DNA from: Mediterraneibacter gnavus ATCC 29149
GTDB taxonomy: Bacteria; Bacillota; Clostridia; Lachnospirales; Lachnospiraceae
Reading direction: 5' to 3'
DNA length: 64,000 nt
Assembly: GCF_008121495.1 (NCBI RefSeq)
Contig: NZ_CP043051.1
Span: forward strand, 1,996,001 to 2,060,000
Shown here: positions 17,183 to 26,045 of the stretch, one piece after another
How positions within the stretch are numbered: position 1 is the stretch's first letter
Layout of the letters: each line of letters starts with the position of its first letter
The notes under the pieces: generated by a model
The model's database searches: none
What the model was told of the DNA's origin: nothing
Seen by the model: only the letters and a program-made list of their open reading frames with translations
Position numbers and translations under genes: made by a program

Positions 17183-18613
17183 ATGAAATATGAAAAAATG
17201 GTCAGAGAGATTGTAGAGGCAATCGGTGGGAAAGAAAATATTCTCAATGTATATCATTGTGCAACAAGGCTTCGGTTTCAGTTGAAGCAGGAGGACACAA
17301 TTCAAGACGAAACAGTAAAAAACATAGAAGGTGTGCTTTCCGTCGTAAAAGGCGGGGGTCAGTATCAGATTGTGATTGGACGTCATGTGGGTGATGTATA
17401 TCAGGAATTACTATCTGTGTATGATATGCAGAAAGAAGAAAGCGGATTAAAAGATGCAAAAGAATTTAAAGAGGAAATGAAAGATAAGAAAATCTCAAGC
17501 CGGTTTATCGATACGATTTCAGGAGTCTTTACTCCGATTTTAAATCTGTTGATCGCAACTGGAATTATTAAATGTTTCCTGGCACTTATGACTGCGACCG
17601 GTTTGATGGATGCAACGGCAGGAACCTATCAGATCCTTTCCATTGCAGGGGATTGCTTTTTCTACTTTATGCCCGTCTTTTTAGGATATACGGCAATGAA
17701 AAAATTCGGTGGGACTCCGTTTGTTGGAATGGCTATCGGTGCAGCTCTTGTGTACCCGTCTATTGCGGTCATTATGGGAGGTGAGCCACTGTATACCCTT
17801 TTTGCAGGAACGATTTTTGAGTCACCGGTATATGTTACATTTTTGGGGATTCCAGTGATTCTGATGAATTATGCAAGCTCTGTGATTCCGGTTGTATTAG
17901 TCTGCTTTTTTGCGGCAAAGCTGGAACGATTTTTGGATCGTTGTATTCCACAGTTGGTGAAGGCATTTGTCGTACCAATGCTTACAATTTTGGGCGGTGT
18001 TGTTCTGGGACTTCTGGTATTGGGACCGATTGCAACATTCGCAAGTAATTTGTTGGGAGCTCTGATGGGATTTCTCTTTGAAATTAACTCTACAATCTGT
18101 GGATTTCTTTATGGAGCATTGATTCAGGTATGTGTGATGTTTGGGGTGCACTGGGGATTTGTTGCACTGAACGTCAATAATATGGCAACTCTCGGATATG
18201 ACGCGATTACGATCGCAGGACTTGCTTCTGCGTTTGCACAGGCAGGGGTGGTTCTGATGATCATGCTCAAAACAAAAAATAAAAAATTAAAAGGAGTATG
18301 TGGCCCTGCGATTATTTCGGCAATGTTTGGAATTACAGAGCCTGCAATTTATGGGGTAACTTTGCAGTTTAAGCGTCCGTTTATCCTTGCTTGTCTGGCT
18401 TCCGGTATTGGGGGTGCGATTATCGGATTTGGAGGAGTAAAACAGTACTCAGCAGGAACCAATGGAATTTTTGGATGGTTACAAGTCATCAACCCACAGA
18501 CAGGATTTGATTCCACAGTAGTTGCAGCAATTATTGCATGTATAGCAAGTTTTGTATCAGCAGTAGTACTTATGAAAATATTTGATAAAAAACTGGGAAT
18601 CGATCATATTTAG
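17183..18613 (+). CDS. PTS EIIBC component, beta-glucoside (Bgl) family, without EIIA
   Basis: A 476-aa sugar-phosphorylating permease. Residues 1-about 80 form the EIIB domain with phospho-Cys26 in 'VYHCATRLRF'; from about residue 105 there is an EIIC membrane domain of roughly ten hydrophobic segments ('GVFTPILNLLIATG', 'FFYFMPVFLGYTA', 'GITEPAIYGV'). Many Bgl-family enzymes carry a fused C-terminal EIIA; this one ends at 'KKLGIDHI', so EIIA must come from another gene. The partner genes suggest a fucosylated or host-glycan-derived saccharide as substrate. Start at 17183 follows GAGGG. Confidence 0.9.
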   Translation: MKYEKMVREIVEAIGGKENILNVYHCATRLRFQLKQEDTIQDETVKNIEGVLSVVKGGGQYQIVIGRHVGDVYQELLSVYDMQKEESGLKDAKEFKEEMKDKKISSRFIDTISGVFTPILNLLIATGIIKCFLALMTATGLMDATAGTYQILSIAGDCFFYFMPVFLGYTAMKKFGGTPFVGMAIGAALVYPSIAVIMGGEPLYTLFAGTIFESPVYVTFLGIPVILMNYASSVIPVVLVCFFAAKLERFLDRCIPQLVKAFVVPMLTILGGVVLGLLVLGPIATFASNLLGALMGFLFEINSTICGFLYGALIQVCVMFGVHWGFVALNVNNMATLGYDAITIAGLASAFAQAGVVLMIMLKTKNKKLKGVCGPAIISAMFGITEPAIYGVTLQFKRPFILACLASGIGGAIIGFGGVKQYSAGTNGIFGWLQVINPQTGFDSTVVAAIIACIASFVSAVVLMKIFDKKLGIDHI

Positions 18614-18635
18614 CGTTTCTTTCAGGCATGGAAAG

Positions 18636-18668
18636 AGTCGGTGCAGATATATCTGGCATCGACTTTTT
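18636..18668 (+). terminator. Intrinsic terminator after EIIBC
   Basis: Arms AGTCGGTGC (18636-18644) and GCATCGACT (18656-18664) with one G-T pair, followed by T5. Confidence 0.8.
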
Positions 18669-18705
18669 CTATGTATAAAAGAAAATCTCCGCCGAAATTT
18701 CTACT

Positions 18706-18733
18706 TTCACAATACAGTGCTTTGTTGTATACT
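18706..18733 (+). promoter_or_regulatory. Promoter of the two-component/sugar-sensor operon
   Basis: TTCACA (18706-18711), 16-bp spacer, TATACT (18728-18733), between the EIIBC terminator and the response-regulator gene. Confidence 0.6.
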
Positions 18734-18787
18734 AGGCGTAGGAATTTCTGTGTTTTTGACAGGAGTCATAGGTGGGAGGATACAAAA

Positions 18788-20392
18788 GTGTATAAAGTGT
18801 TATTGGTCGATGATGAAATCCTCGTCCGTGAAGCAATCAGCGCGAAGATAGAATGGGGACATCTTGGGTTTGAACTGGTAGGTGATTGCGAAAATGGAAA
18901 AGCAGCGATTGAATTTTTAAAGGAAAATCCTGTGGATGTGGTGTTGACGGATATTTGTATGCCATATCTGGACGGAATGGGGCTTAGTAAATATATTTAT
19001 GAAAATATGCCGCAGACAAGAATCATTATTTTCAGCGGTTACAGTGATTTTGAATATGCAAAGCAGGCAATTCAGTATAAAGTCGCAGAGTACTTGCTGA
19101 AGCCTGTGACGGCAAAGGAGCTGACAGAGGTACTGACCAGGATCAGGGAAAAACTGGACAGTGAGAGAACGGAGGAGGAGCGGATCGATGCGCTTCAAAA
19201 AGCATATCGGACCTATACAAAGAATGAGGCATTGATTATTTCCAAAACCTTGTCCAGGCTGCTGCAGGGAACGCAGGCGATTGAGACGAGTATGGAAGAA
19301 TTAAAAGAATTCGGAATTGAACTGGGAGGTGCGTTTTACCGTGTTGTGACGACAGATATCGATGTGTATTCCAGTTTGTATGATACGAATGATGAACTGA
19401 AAAAAGAGAGTGCACTCATGTCTTTTGTGGTGGAAAATATCAGCAATGAGATCGTCAGTGATTACAATGCAGGAATTGCCTATCGGGATTCGGACAGCAG
19501 AGTCTGTATGCTGTTATGGAGCGATAACCCAAAAGAATTTTCGCAGGAGATTCAAGTGATCTGCAGAGAGATTCAAAAGACAGTGAAGGAGGCCATGCAG
19601 TTGAGCGTTTCTATCGGAATCGGATTCTGTGTGGAAAAGCTGGAAGAACTGCCGAAATCCTATGAGTCTGCAGTGGCGACCTTAAAATACCGGTATACAA
19701 AAGGAAGCGGACAGGTATATGACTGTGAATCTCCGATGAGCTGCGGAAATCTTCTGGAGCTGGAACAGGACTTTAAAGATATTGAGGAGGCAGCGAAGAA
19801 CCAGCAGAGTGAAGAGCTTATGGATATTCTGGATCATGTGGAAAAATGGATCAGTCATGGATATGTGACAAGAAACCAGGCTGTATCATGGCTCCGGCAG
19901 ATCATGATGATCATTTACGGCGTGGTGCGCAGAGCCAATGAAGATTTTCAGATGGATGAGCGTGATATCGGAGATGTGATGGAGTCCAGAAGCTTTACCA
20001 ATGCCATGGAAAAGGTGAGAGCGTATGTTAAGCGTGCCATGGAAGCAATGGAGATGGCAGGGCAGTCCAGCGGAGAGCGCTGGGCAAGACTTGCACTTGA
20101 ATATCTTAAGAAAAATTACGGCAATCCGTCTTTGAGCTTGAATGATGTATGCGAACATCTGAACATTAGCACAAGCCGTTTCAGCAGTGTATTCAAAGAA
20201 GCGACGGGAAAGACATTTACAGAAGCTTTAAATGGAATCAGGATGGATCGGGCAAAGCAGCTGTTACGTGAGACCAGCCTGAAAAATTATGAGATCGCAG
20301 AAAAAGTAGGATTTAGTGATCCGCACTATTTCAGCATTGCATTTAAAAAGAGCACGGGACTGACTCCAAAAGAGTATTCCAGGGAGAAGTAA
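18788..20392 (+). CDS. Response regulator, YesN-like (receiver + AraC-type HTH)
   Basis: A 534-aa DNA-binding response regulator. The receiver domain (1-about 120) has phospho-acceptor Asp55 in 'VVLTDICMP', acidic Asp8-Asp9 and the conserved Lys in 'YLLKPV'. A long central linker domain precedes the C-terminal AraC double HTH (about 430-534: 'SLNDVCEHLNISTSRFSSVFKEATG', 'NYEIAEKVGFSDPHYFS'). The GTG start at 18788 follows GGGAGG; longer frames contain the promoter. The stop is immediately followed by the kinase gene. Likely activates the fucose ABC importer downstream. Confidence 0.9.
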   Translation: MYKVLLVDDEILVREAISAKIEWGHLGFELVGDCENGKAAIEFLKENPVDVVLTDICMPYLDGMGLSKYIYENMPQTRIIIFSGYSDFEYAKQAIQYKVAEYLLKPVTAKELTEVLTRIREKLDSERTEEERIDALQKAYRTYTKNEALIISKTLSRLLQGTQAIETSMEELKEFGIELGGAFYRVVTTDIDVYSSLYDTNDELKKESALMSFVVENISNEIVSDYNAGIAYRDSDSRVCMLLWSDNPKEFSQEIQVICREIQKTVKEAMQLSVSIGIGFCVEKLEELPKSYESAVATLKYRYTKGSGQVYDCESPMSCGNLLELEQDFKDIEEAAKNQQSEELMDILDHVEKWISHGYVTRNQAVSWLRQIMMIIYGVVRRANEDFQMDERDIGDVMESRSFTNAMEKVRAYVKRAMEAMEMAGQSSGERWARLALEYLKKNYGNPSLSLNDVCEHLNISTSRFSSVFKEATGKTFTEALNGIRMDRAKQLLRETSLKNYEIAEKVGFSDPHYFSIAFKKSTGLTPKEYSREK

Positions 20393-20395
20393 GTG

Positions 20396-22201
20396 ATGAA
20401 AAAGCGTGAGATGACGATATTTGGAAGATTTAAGAGTATACGGGACGCGATGATGCTCTCTTTTTCTGTGTTGGTGGTAGTTGCGGTTCTGATCTTTCTT
20501 CTGATTGCTATGAATTTCACAAAAAAAACAATATACGAGAATTCCAGAACTTCGACTTCTCAGCTGATCAGTCAGGTGAATTATGATATAGATTCCTATA
20601 TAGACTATATGGAAAATATTTCCTGGGTGGCGGCAAGTGGAAGTGATCTGTCGCGTTATTTATTTAATCAGGAGCAGATGCCTGAGGAAAAGGAGGCTGC
20701 GAAAGAGCGGATCCTGACGCAGTTTACTACGATTCTGGAAAGCCGTTCTGATATTTACAATGTTGCGGCTGTTGCAGATAACGGAGAAGCTTTGATCAAT
20801 TCAGGAGCGGATCGTCTCAATAAGTATGTGGATGTCCGGCAGCAGAGCTGGTATCAGGCGGCGATCCATTCACCGACCGGGATCGCGGTGTCATCTTCTC
20901 ATGTGCAGAATGCGATCGCAGGCAGCTATCACTGGGTGATCACCTTAAGCCGTGCGATTGTGAATGAGCAGACAGGAGAACGCGAGGGGGTATTTTTTGT
21001 CGACTTAAATTACAGTGCGATCAGCAGTCTTTGCAGCAATACATCCATTGGAAGCAAGGGATATATTTTTATTCTGGATGAAAAAGGCAGTATGATCTAC
21101 CATCCGCAGCAGCAGCTGATCTATGGTGGATTAAAAGAAGAACGGATCGAGGATATCCTGGCTTCAAAAGGGGATTTTCTGGAGACAGAGGAAGGTGAAG
21201 ACAGTAAGCTTTATACGATGTCAAAATCTGAGAAGACGGGATGGACAGTGGTAGGGGCATCTTATGTGACGGAATTGATGAAAAACAATCGGCAGGCACA
21301 GATGTTGTATCTTCTGGCAGCAGCAGGGATTCTGATCGGTGTCATTCTGATTTCCAGCTTCATTTCCAGCGAGATCACCAAACCATTGAGACGCTTAAGA
21401 GATTCGATGAGTCTGGTGGAAAAGGGGGATTTTGAACAGGCCAGTGTGGAAATCACGGCAGAAAATGAGATTGGAAGTCTTAGCAAATCGTTCAATGCCA
21501 TGACGCAAAAGATCCATGCATTGATGGAACAGAACATCTATGAGCAGAAGCAGAAACGAAAGAGCGAGATGAAAGCCCTGCAGGCGCAGATTAATCCACA
21601 CTTTCTTTATAATACACTGGATTCTATCATCTGGATGTCAGAGGCAGGAGAAAATGATCAGGTCGTATTGATGACATCTGCTCTGGCAAAGCTGCTCAGA
21701 CAGAGTATCAGCAACGACAGAGAGCAGATCACGGTGGCAGAAGAAATCGATTATGTGCGAAGCTATCTGACGATCCAGAAGATGCGTTATAAAGATAAGC
21801 TGGAGTATACGATTGACGTGGAAGAGCGGATCCTGGATGTTCGGATCATTAAGTTTGTACTTCAGCCATTGGTGGAAAACGCAATCTATCATGGTCTGAA
21901 ATATAAAGAGACCAAAGGAAATCTGGATATTCGCGGTTACAGAAGAGGCAATCGTGTCTGTCTGGTCGTTGCAGATGACGGGGCCGGAATGGAAGAGTCG
22001 GAATTGGAACATATTCTGGAGAAAAAAGAGAAAAAGACCAAGTCAAATGGGGTAGGGGTATATAATGTGCAGAAACGGCTGCAGCTCTATTACGGGCCGG
22101 AATATGGGATTTCTTATATCAGCAGAAAAGGTGAGGGAACGGTTGCGACCGTGACGATCCCTCTGGATGGAGGAAAAAGCAATGAAGAGACGGGCAGGTA
22201 A
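20396..22201 (+). CDS. Sensor histidine kinase, YesM-like (LytS-type HisK domain)
   Basis: A 601-aa membrane kinase partnering the preceding regulator. A transmembrane helix near residues 20-41 is followed by an extracellular Cache-like sensor region, a second transmembrane segment near 303-322, a HAMP linker ('SSEITKPLRRLRDSM'), the His_kinase segment 'QINPHFLYNTLDSIIWM' with phospho-His402, and an HATPase domain ('VENAIYHGLKYK', 'DDGAGM', 'GVGVYNVQKRL'). ATG at 20396 is chosen; GTG at 20393 is equally positioned. It overlaps the binding-protein gene by 20 nt, so all three proteins are translationally coupled. Confidence 0.9.
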   Translation: MKKREMTIFGRFKSIRDAMMLSFSVLVVVAVLIFLLIAMNFTKKTIYENSRTSTSQLISQVNYDIDSYIDYMENISWVAASGSDLSRYLFNQEQMPEEKEAAKERILTQFTTILESRSDIYNVAAVADNGEALINSGADRLNKYVDVRQQSWYQAAIHSPTGIAVSSSHVQNAIAGSYHWVITLSRAIVNEQTGEREGVFFVDLNYSAISSLCSNTSIGSKGYIFILDEKGSMIYHPQQQLIYGGLKEERIEDILASKGDFLETEEGEDSKLYTMSKSEKTGWTVVGASYVTELMKNNRQAQMLYLLAAAGILIGVILISSFISSEITKPLRRLRDSMSLVEKGDFEQASVEITAENEIGSLSKSFNAMTQKIHALMEQNIYEQKQKRKSEMKALQAQINPHFLYNTLDSIIWMSEAGENDQVVLMTSALAKLLRQSISNDREQITVAEEIDYVRSYLTIQKMRYKDKLEYTIDVEERILDVRIIKFVLQPLVENAIYHGLKYKETKGNLDIRGYRRGNRVCLVVADDGAGMEESELEHILEKKEKKTKSNGVGVYNVQKRLQLYYGPEYGISYISRKGEGTVATVTIPLDGGKSNEETGR

Positions 22202-23180
22202 AAGACTGATTGGGGTAATGACGGCCGGATTTGTGCTTTTGATCCTGATTCTGATCACGATCGGTGTACTTCAGGACAGCTCTCAAAATAAGCGGACTTA
22301 TAAGATCATCATGGTTCCTAAGACCATTGATGAATCCAATGATTTCTGGACCGGGCTGATCGAAGGAGCAAAGCTGGGAGCAGAAGAATTTGGCTGTGAG
22401 ATCGAGGTGGTCGGAAGTGATTCAGAGGATGATTATGAAGGGCAGAACCGGCTGATTGAAGAGAGTATCAAGAAGAATCCGGATGCGTTTCTGATTGCGC
22501 CATGCAGTTATACTCATACGACAGAAGCAGTGCAGGAGGCGATCAATGCCGGTATCAAAGTAATCCTGGTGGACTCTGTGATCGACAAAGAAATTGCCAA
22601 CGGAGTGGTTGCGACCGACAATTTTAAAGCAGGGAAAGAACTGGGAACGTTTGCAAAAACAATTTTAAAACCGGATTCAAAGATCGGAGTTGTGGCGCAC
22701 GTAAAAGGAAGCTCCACAGCGACAGAAAGAGAGGATGGGATCAGAGAAGGTCTGGGAGAGGATCAAAATCGGATTCAGGATATTGTCTACTGTAATTCTT
22801 CTTACGATCTTGCAAGCGATCTGACAGAAAAAATGTTAAAAGAACGGCCGGAGATTGATGTTGTGATTGGAACGAATGAATATTCAGCAGTCGGCGCTGC
22901 CCGCGGCGTCAAAAAAATGGGGATGGAAGATCAGGTGAAGGTTGTTGGATTTGACAACTCCGTGGAGCAGATCCAGCTTTTGGAAGCCGGAGTCTTTCAG
23001 GGGATCGTGATCCAGAAACCATTTAATATCGGATATCTGGGGGTGGAACAGGCAGTAAAAGCAATTGAAGGCTATCCGATGGAATATAATCTGGATTCCG
23101 GCTGTAAGCTGATCACCAAAGAGAATATGTATGAAGAGGAAAATCAAAGACTTTTATACTCGTTTTCCGGTCAACAGTAA
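22182..23180 (+). CDS. Membrane-anchored sugar-binding protein coupled to the two-component system
   Basis: A 332-aa type I periplasmic-binding-protein-like protein (RbsB/LacI fold). It has an uncleaved-looking N-terminal anchor (residues 12-32) with no lipobox, then 'MVPKTIDESNDFWTGLIEGAK', 'DAFLIAPCSYT', 'ATDNFKAGKELG' and 'VVGFDNSVEQIQLLEAG'. The gene overlaps the kinase end, and no transporter genes are translationally coupled to it, so it more likely presents sugar to the YesM-like kinase than feeds the importer, which has its own lipoprotein at 27184. Start at 22182 follows GGAGG at 22169-22173. Confidence 0.85.
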   Translation: MKRRAGKRLIGVMTAGFVLLILILITIGVLQDSSQNKRTYKIIMVPKTIDESNDFWTGLIEGAKLGAEEFGCEIEVVGSDSEDDYEGQNRLIEESIKKNPDAFLIAPCSYTHTTEAVQEAINAGIKVILVDSVIDKEIANGVVATDNFKAGKELGTFAKTILKPDSKIGVVAHVKGSSTATEREDGIREGLGEDQNRIQDIVYCNSSYDLASDLTEKMLKERPEIDVVIGTNEYSAVGAARGVKKMGMEDQVKVVGFDNSVEQIQLLEAGVFQGIVIQKPFNIGYLGVEQAVKAIEGYPMEYNLDSGCKLITKENMYEEENQRLLYSFSGQQ

Positions 23181-23198
23181 GCGAAAAAGGTGAAAAGG

Positions 23199-23240
23199 TT
23201 ACACTACCGTGTAAAATATTACCCGGTGGTGTAATTTTTT
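23199..23240 (+). terminator. Terminator after the sensor operon
   Basis: 11-bp stem (23199-23209 / 23224-23234, one G-T pair) followed by T6. Confidence 0.8.
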
Positions 23241-23264
23241 AACCTTTTTTAGGAAGATTTTCAA

Positions 23265-23293
23265 TTTCAATCAGGAAAAAGAAAGACTATACT
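23265..23293 (+). promoter_or_regulatory. Promoter of the fucose-type ABC importer operon
   Basis: TTTCAA (23265-23270), 17-bp spacer, TATACT (23288-23293). The weak -35 box fits activation by the upstream response regulator. Confidence 0.65.
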
Positions 23294-23299
23294 ATATAT

Positions 23300-23506
23300 A
23301 AATCTTAGTTCTGAAGTCACGGGTTCGAAAGTTGATCTCGATTCTGACACTACGAAAAGTATGAAATCTGGGGTTCATGTTTTCCAAGTATTGCAGCGGG
23401 CGCCTGAAGGAGTCGAAGCAGATACAGGGCGGTGGCGCAGAACAGCGAGATAGGAAATGATTCCGTATTTAAAACAGACGGAACAAAAGAAGTAGGAGGA
23501 CGAAAA
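23300..23506 (+). other. Long (about 200-nt) leader of the importer operon, no gene seen
   Basis: Between the promoter and the GTG at 23507 there is a leader of about 200 nt with no credible coding frame of its own, although the permease frame stays open back to 23432 without a ribosome site. I find no known riboswitch signature or terminator in it. Its length is unusual beside the short leaders elsewhere in the window. Confidence 0.4.
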
Positions 23507-24481
23507 GTGGAAAAGATTAAACAAAATCCTTTTGTAAAAAAGGTAGGGTTTAACAGAATCGTGTTATGCTTTGTATTACTTCTGATGTATGCTTTCTTCT
23601 GCGCACTGACACAGGGAAGTTTCTTCGGAATTGAACGTATTCTGAGTACCCTCAATTATGCATATTTTCTGGGATTCTTATCATTGGGAGTTACCTTTGT
23701 AATCGCAACAGGAGGGATTGATTTCTCCATCGGACCGGTTATGTTCTGTTGTGCATTGATTTCAGGCTACTGCTTCACATCACATGGAATGCCGATGCCG
23801 GTAGCGCTGATCCTCAGCATTGTGATCGGACTGATCTTTGGTATCTTTAACGGGTATCTGGTAGCATACTGGTCAGTACCTTCATTCATTACTTCTATGG
23901 CAAGTATGAATATTTCAAAAGGTGTTGCATCTGTATTCACAAAGACACAGTCTGTCAGCTGGCCGCAGGAGATGCAGGATGGTGGTTGGTTTAGAAAAAT
24001 CATCAGTATTGATGGAATTCCGGTAGGTCTGATCATTTTCCTTGCAGTGGCAATTGTCTGTGCGATCCTGTTAAATAAAACAAAACTTGGACGTTACATC
24101 TTATGTCTTGGAAGCAACAAAGAAGCAGTAAGACTTTCTGGTGTAAATGTAAAAAAATGGGAAATGTCTGCATATATTATCTGTGGAATCCTGGTTGGTA
24201 TTTCAGCAATCTTCTACACAGCCGCTTACACAACTGTTCAGCCTGGATATGGTGATCAGTACAACAATGAGGCAATTGCAGGTTGTGTAATGGGTGGTAC
24301 ATCCATGGCAGGCGGACTTGCTTCTATCAGTGGTACAGTAATCGGTGTATTCATCATCGCATTGCTTCAGGAAGGTATTCTTGCTCTTGGCTTTACAAAA
24401 GATTATCAGCTTATCATCACAGGTCTTATCGTTATCGTCGCAGTATTCAGTGACGTTGTTGCAAGACGCAGAAAGAACTAA
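23507..24481 (+). CDS. Sugar ABC transporter permease, RbsC-like (first of two)
   Basis: A 324-aa inner-membrane permease of the ribose/xylose-type (BPD_transp_2) family with about eight to ten hydrophobic segments. Family motifs: 'ATGGIDFSIG', 'LGSNKEAVRLSGVNV', and the 'GGTSMAGGLASISGT' region near the end. The GTG at 23507 is preceded by AGGAGG (23494-23499). It is followed by the ATPase gene and then a second, different permease, implying a heterodimeric channel. Substrate inferred as L-fucose from the linked kinase, isomerase and mutarotase. Confidence 0.9.
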   Translation: MEKIKQNPFVKKVGFNRIVLCFVLLLMYAFFCALTQGSFFGIERILSTLNYAYFLGFLSLGVTFVIATGGIDFSIGPVMFCCALISGYCFTSHGMPMPVALILSIVIGLIFGIFNGYLVAYWSVPSFITSMASMNISKGVASVFTKTQSVSWPQEMQDGGWFRKIISIDGIPVGLIIFLAVAIVCAILLNKTKLGRYILCLGSNKEAVRLSGVNVKKWEMSAYIICGILVGISAIFYTAAYTTVQPGYGDQYNNEAIAGCVMGGTSMAGGLASISGTVIGVFIIALLQEGILALGFTKDYQLIITGLIVIVAVFSDVVARRRKN

Positions 24482-24536
24482 TCGTGATACATAATAATTG
24501 AGAGAAGAAGTGAAATAGAAAGGCAAGGGTAATAAA

Positions 24537-26033
24537 ATGGGTGAAGTTATATTAACGATGAAAGGAATCGACAAGTCTTTCCCTGGTGTTCATGCACTGG
24601 ATCATGTAGATCTGGAAGTCAGAAAAGGTGAAGTCCTTGCTCTGATGGGAGAGAACGGTGCCGGAAAGTCAACCTTGATGAAGGTTCTCACAGGTATTTA
24701 TAAAAAAGATTCCGGAACTATCACATATGAAGGAAAAGAAGTAGAGTTTGCAAATACAAGAGAGGCTCAGGATAACGGTATTGTTATCGTACACCAGGAG
24801 CTGAACATGCTTGGTCATCTTACAGTGGCACAGAACATCTTCATCGGAAGAGAGTTCAAAAAGGGAATTCGCATCGATGACAAGAAGATGAATGAAGAAG
24901 CAAAAAAACTGTTTGACAGAATGCATATCGACATTGATCCGAGAGAAACAATGAACAAACTGACAGTCGGTAAACAGCAGATGTGTGAGATCGCAAAAGC
25001 GATTTCTCATGACGCAAAGGTCATCATTTTTGACGAGCCTTCCGCAGCGCTGACAGAGACAGAGATTCAGGAGATGTTCAAGATCATCAATGATCTGAAA
25101 GCAAAAGGAATCGGTATCATTTACATTTCTCACCGTATGGATGAGATTAAGGTTATCACAGATCGTGTAACAGTTATGCGTGACGGTACATATGTAGGAA
25201 CTCTGATCACAAAAGACTGTACAAAAGATGACATCATCAACATGATGGTTGGACGTGTCATCTACGAAGATCCGAAGACACAGAATATGGTGCCAAAAGA
25301 TGCGCCGGTTGTCTTAAAGGTCGATCATCTGAACGCAGGAAAGATGGTAAAAGATGTAAGCTTCGAGCTGCATAAAGGTGAGATCCTCGGATTCTCCGGA
25401 CTGATGGGTGCAGGACGTACTGAGACAGCACGTGCACTGTTCGGTGCAGATCCGATCGACAGCGGAGATATTTATATCAACGGCAAGAAAGTTGATATCA
25501 AGAGTCCGGAAGATGCAGTTAGAAATGGTATCGGATATCTTTCAGAAGACAGAAAGAGATACGGAATCGTTGTTCAGAAATCTGTTGCAGAGAACACTTC
25601 TATGGCAACAATGGAACACTTTATGAAGGGCATCTTCATTGATAAGAAAAAAGAAAAAGAAGTGTCTCAGCAGTATGTAGAGTCATTGGCAACAAAGACA
25701 CCGAATGTAGATCAGCTTGTTGTGAATCTGTCAGGTGGTAACCAGCAGAAAGTCGTTATTGCAAAATGGCTGACAAGAAACTGTGACATCCTGATTTTTG
25801 ATGAGCCGACCAGAGGTATCGACGTTGGAGCGAAGAACGAAATTTATAAATTGATGAATCAGCTGGCAGAACAGGGCAAAGCCATTATTATGATTTCCTC
25901 TGAAATGACTGAGATCTTACGTATGAGTGACAGAATCGTCGTAATGTGTGAAGGAAAGAAAACTGGTGAGCTGGATATTTCCGAGGCTACACAGGAAAAT
26001 ATCATGAACATGGCTACACGAGAGATAGAGTAG
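24537..26033 (+). CDS. Sugar ABC transporter ATP-binding protein, RbsA/MglA-like (two ATPase domains)
   Basis: A 498-aa double-ATPase subunit. Domain 1 has Walker A 'GENGAGKST', signature 'LTVGKQQMCEIAKA' and Walker B 'VIIFDEPSAAL'. Domain 2 has a degenerate Walker A ('GLMGAGRTE'), intact signature 'LSGGNQQKVVIAKWL' and 'ILIFDEPTRGIDVG', the usual asymmetry of the family. It powers the importer formed by the flanking permeases. A single ATPase gene lies between two permease genes. Confidence 0.95.
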   Translation: MGEVILTMKGIDKSFPGVHALDHVDLEVRKGEVLALMGENGAGKSTLMKVLTGIYKKDSGTITYEGKEVEFANTREAQDNGIVIVHQELNMLGHLTVAQNIFIGREFKKGIRIDDKKMNEEAKKLFDRMHIDIDPRETMNKLTVGKQQMCEIAKAISHDAKVIIFDEPSAALTETEIQEMFKIINDLKAKGIGIIYISHRMDEIKVITDRVTVMRDGTYVGTLITKDCTKDDIINMMVGRVIYEDPKTQNMVPKDAPVVLKVDHLNAGKMVKDVSFELHKGEILGFSGLMGAGRTETARALFGADPIDSGDIYINGKKVDIKSPEDAVRNGIGYLSEDRKRYGIVVQKSVAENTSMATMEHFMKGIFIDKKKEKEVSQQYVESLATKTPNVDQLVVNLSGGNQQKVVIAKWLTRNCDILIFDEPTRGIDVGAKNEIYKLMNQLAEQGKAIIMISSEMTEILRMSDRIVVMCEGKKTGELDISEATQENIMNMATREIE

Positions 26034-26045
26034 GAGGAAGTAAAA

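Noticed and set aside
23315..23360. tRNA-like GGTTCGAA element in the importer leader
   Set aside because: Flanking bases do not form a T-arm, acceptor stem or anticodon arm.
23432..23506. Longer N-terminus for the first permease
   Set aside because: No ribosome site and no family similarity in the extension, while GTG at 23507 has AGGAGG at the right distance.
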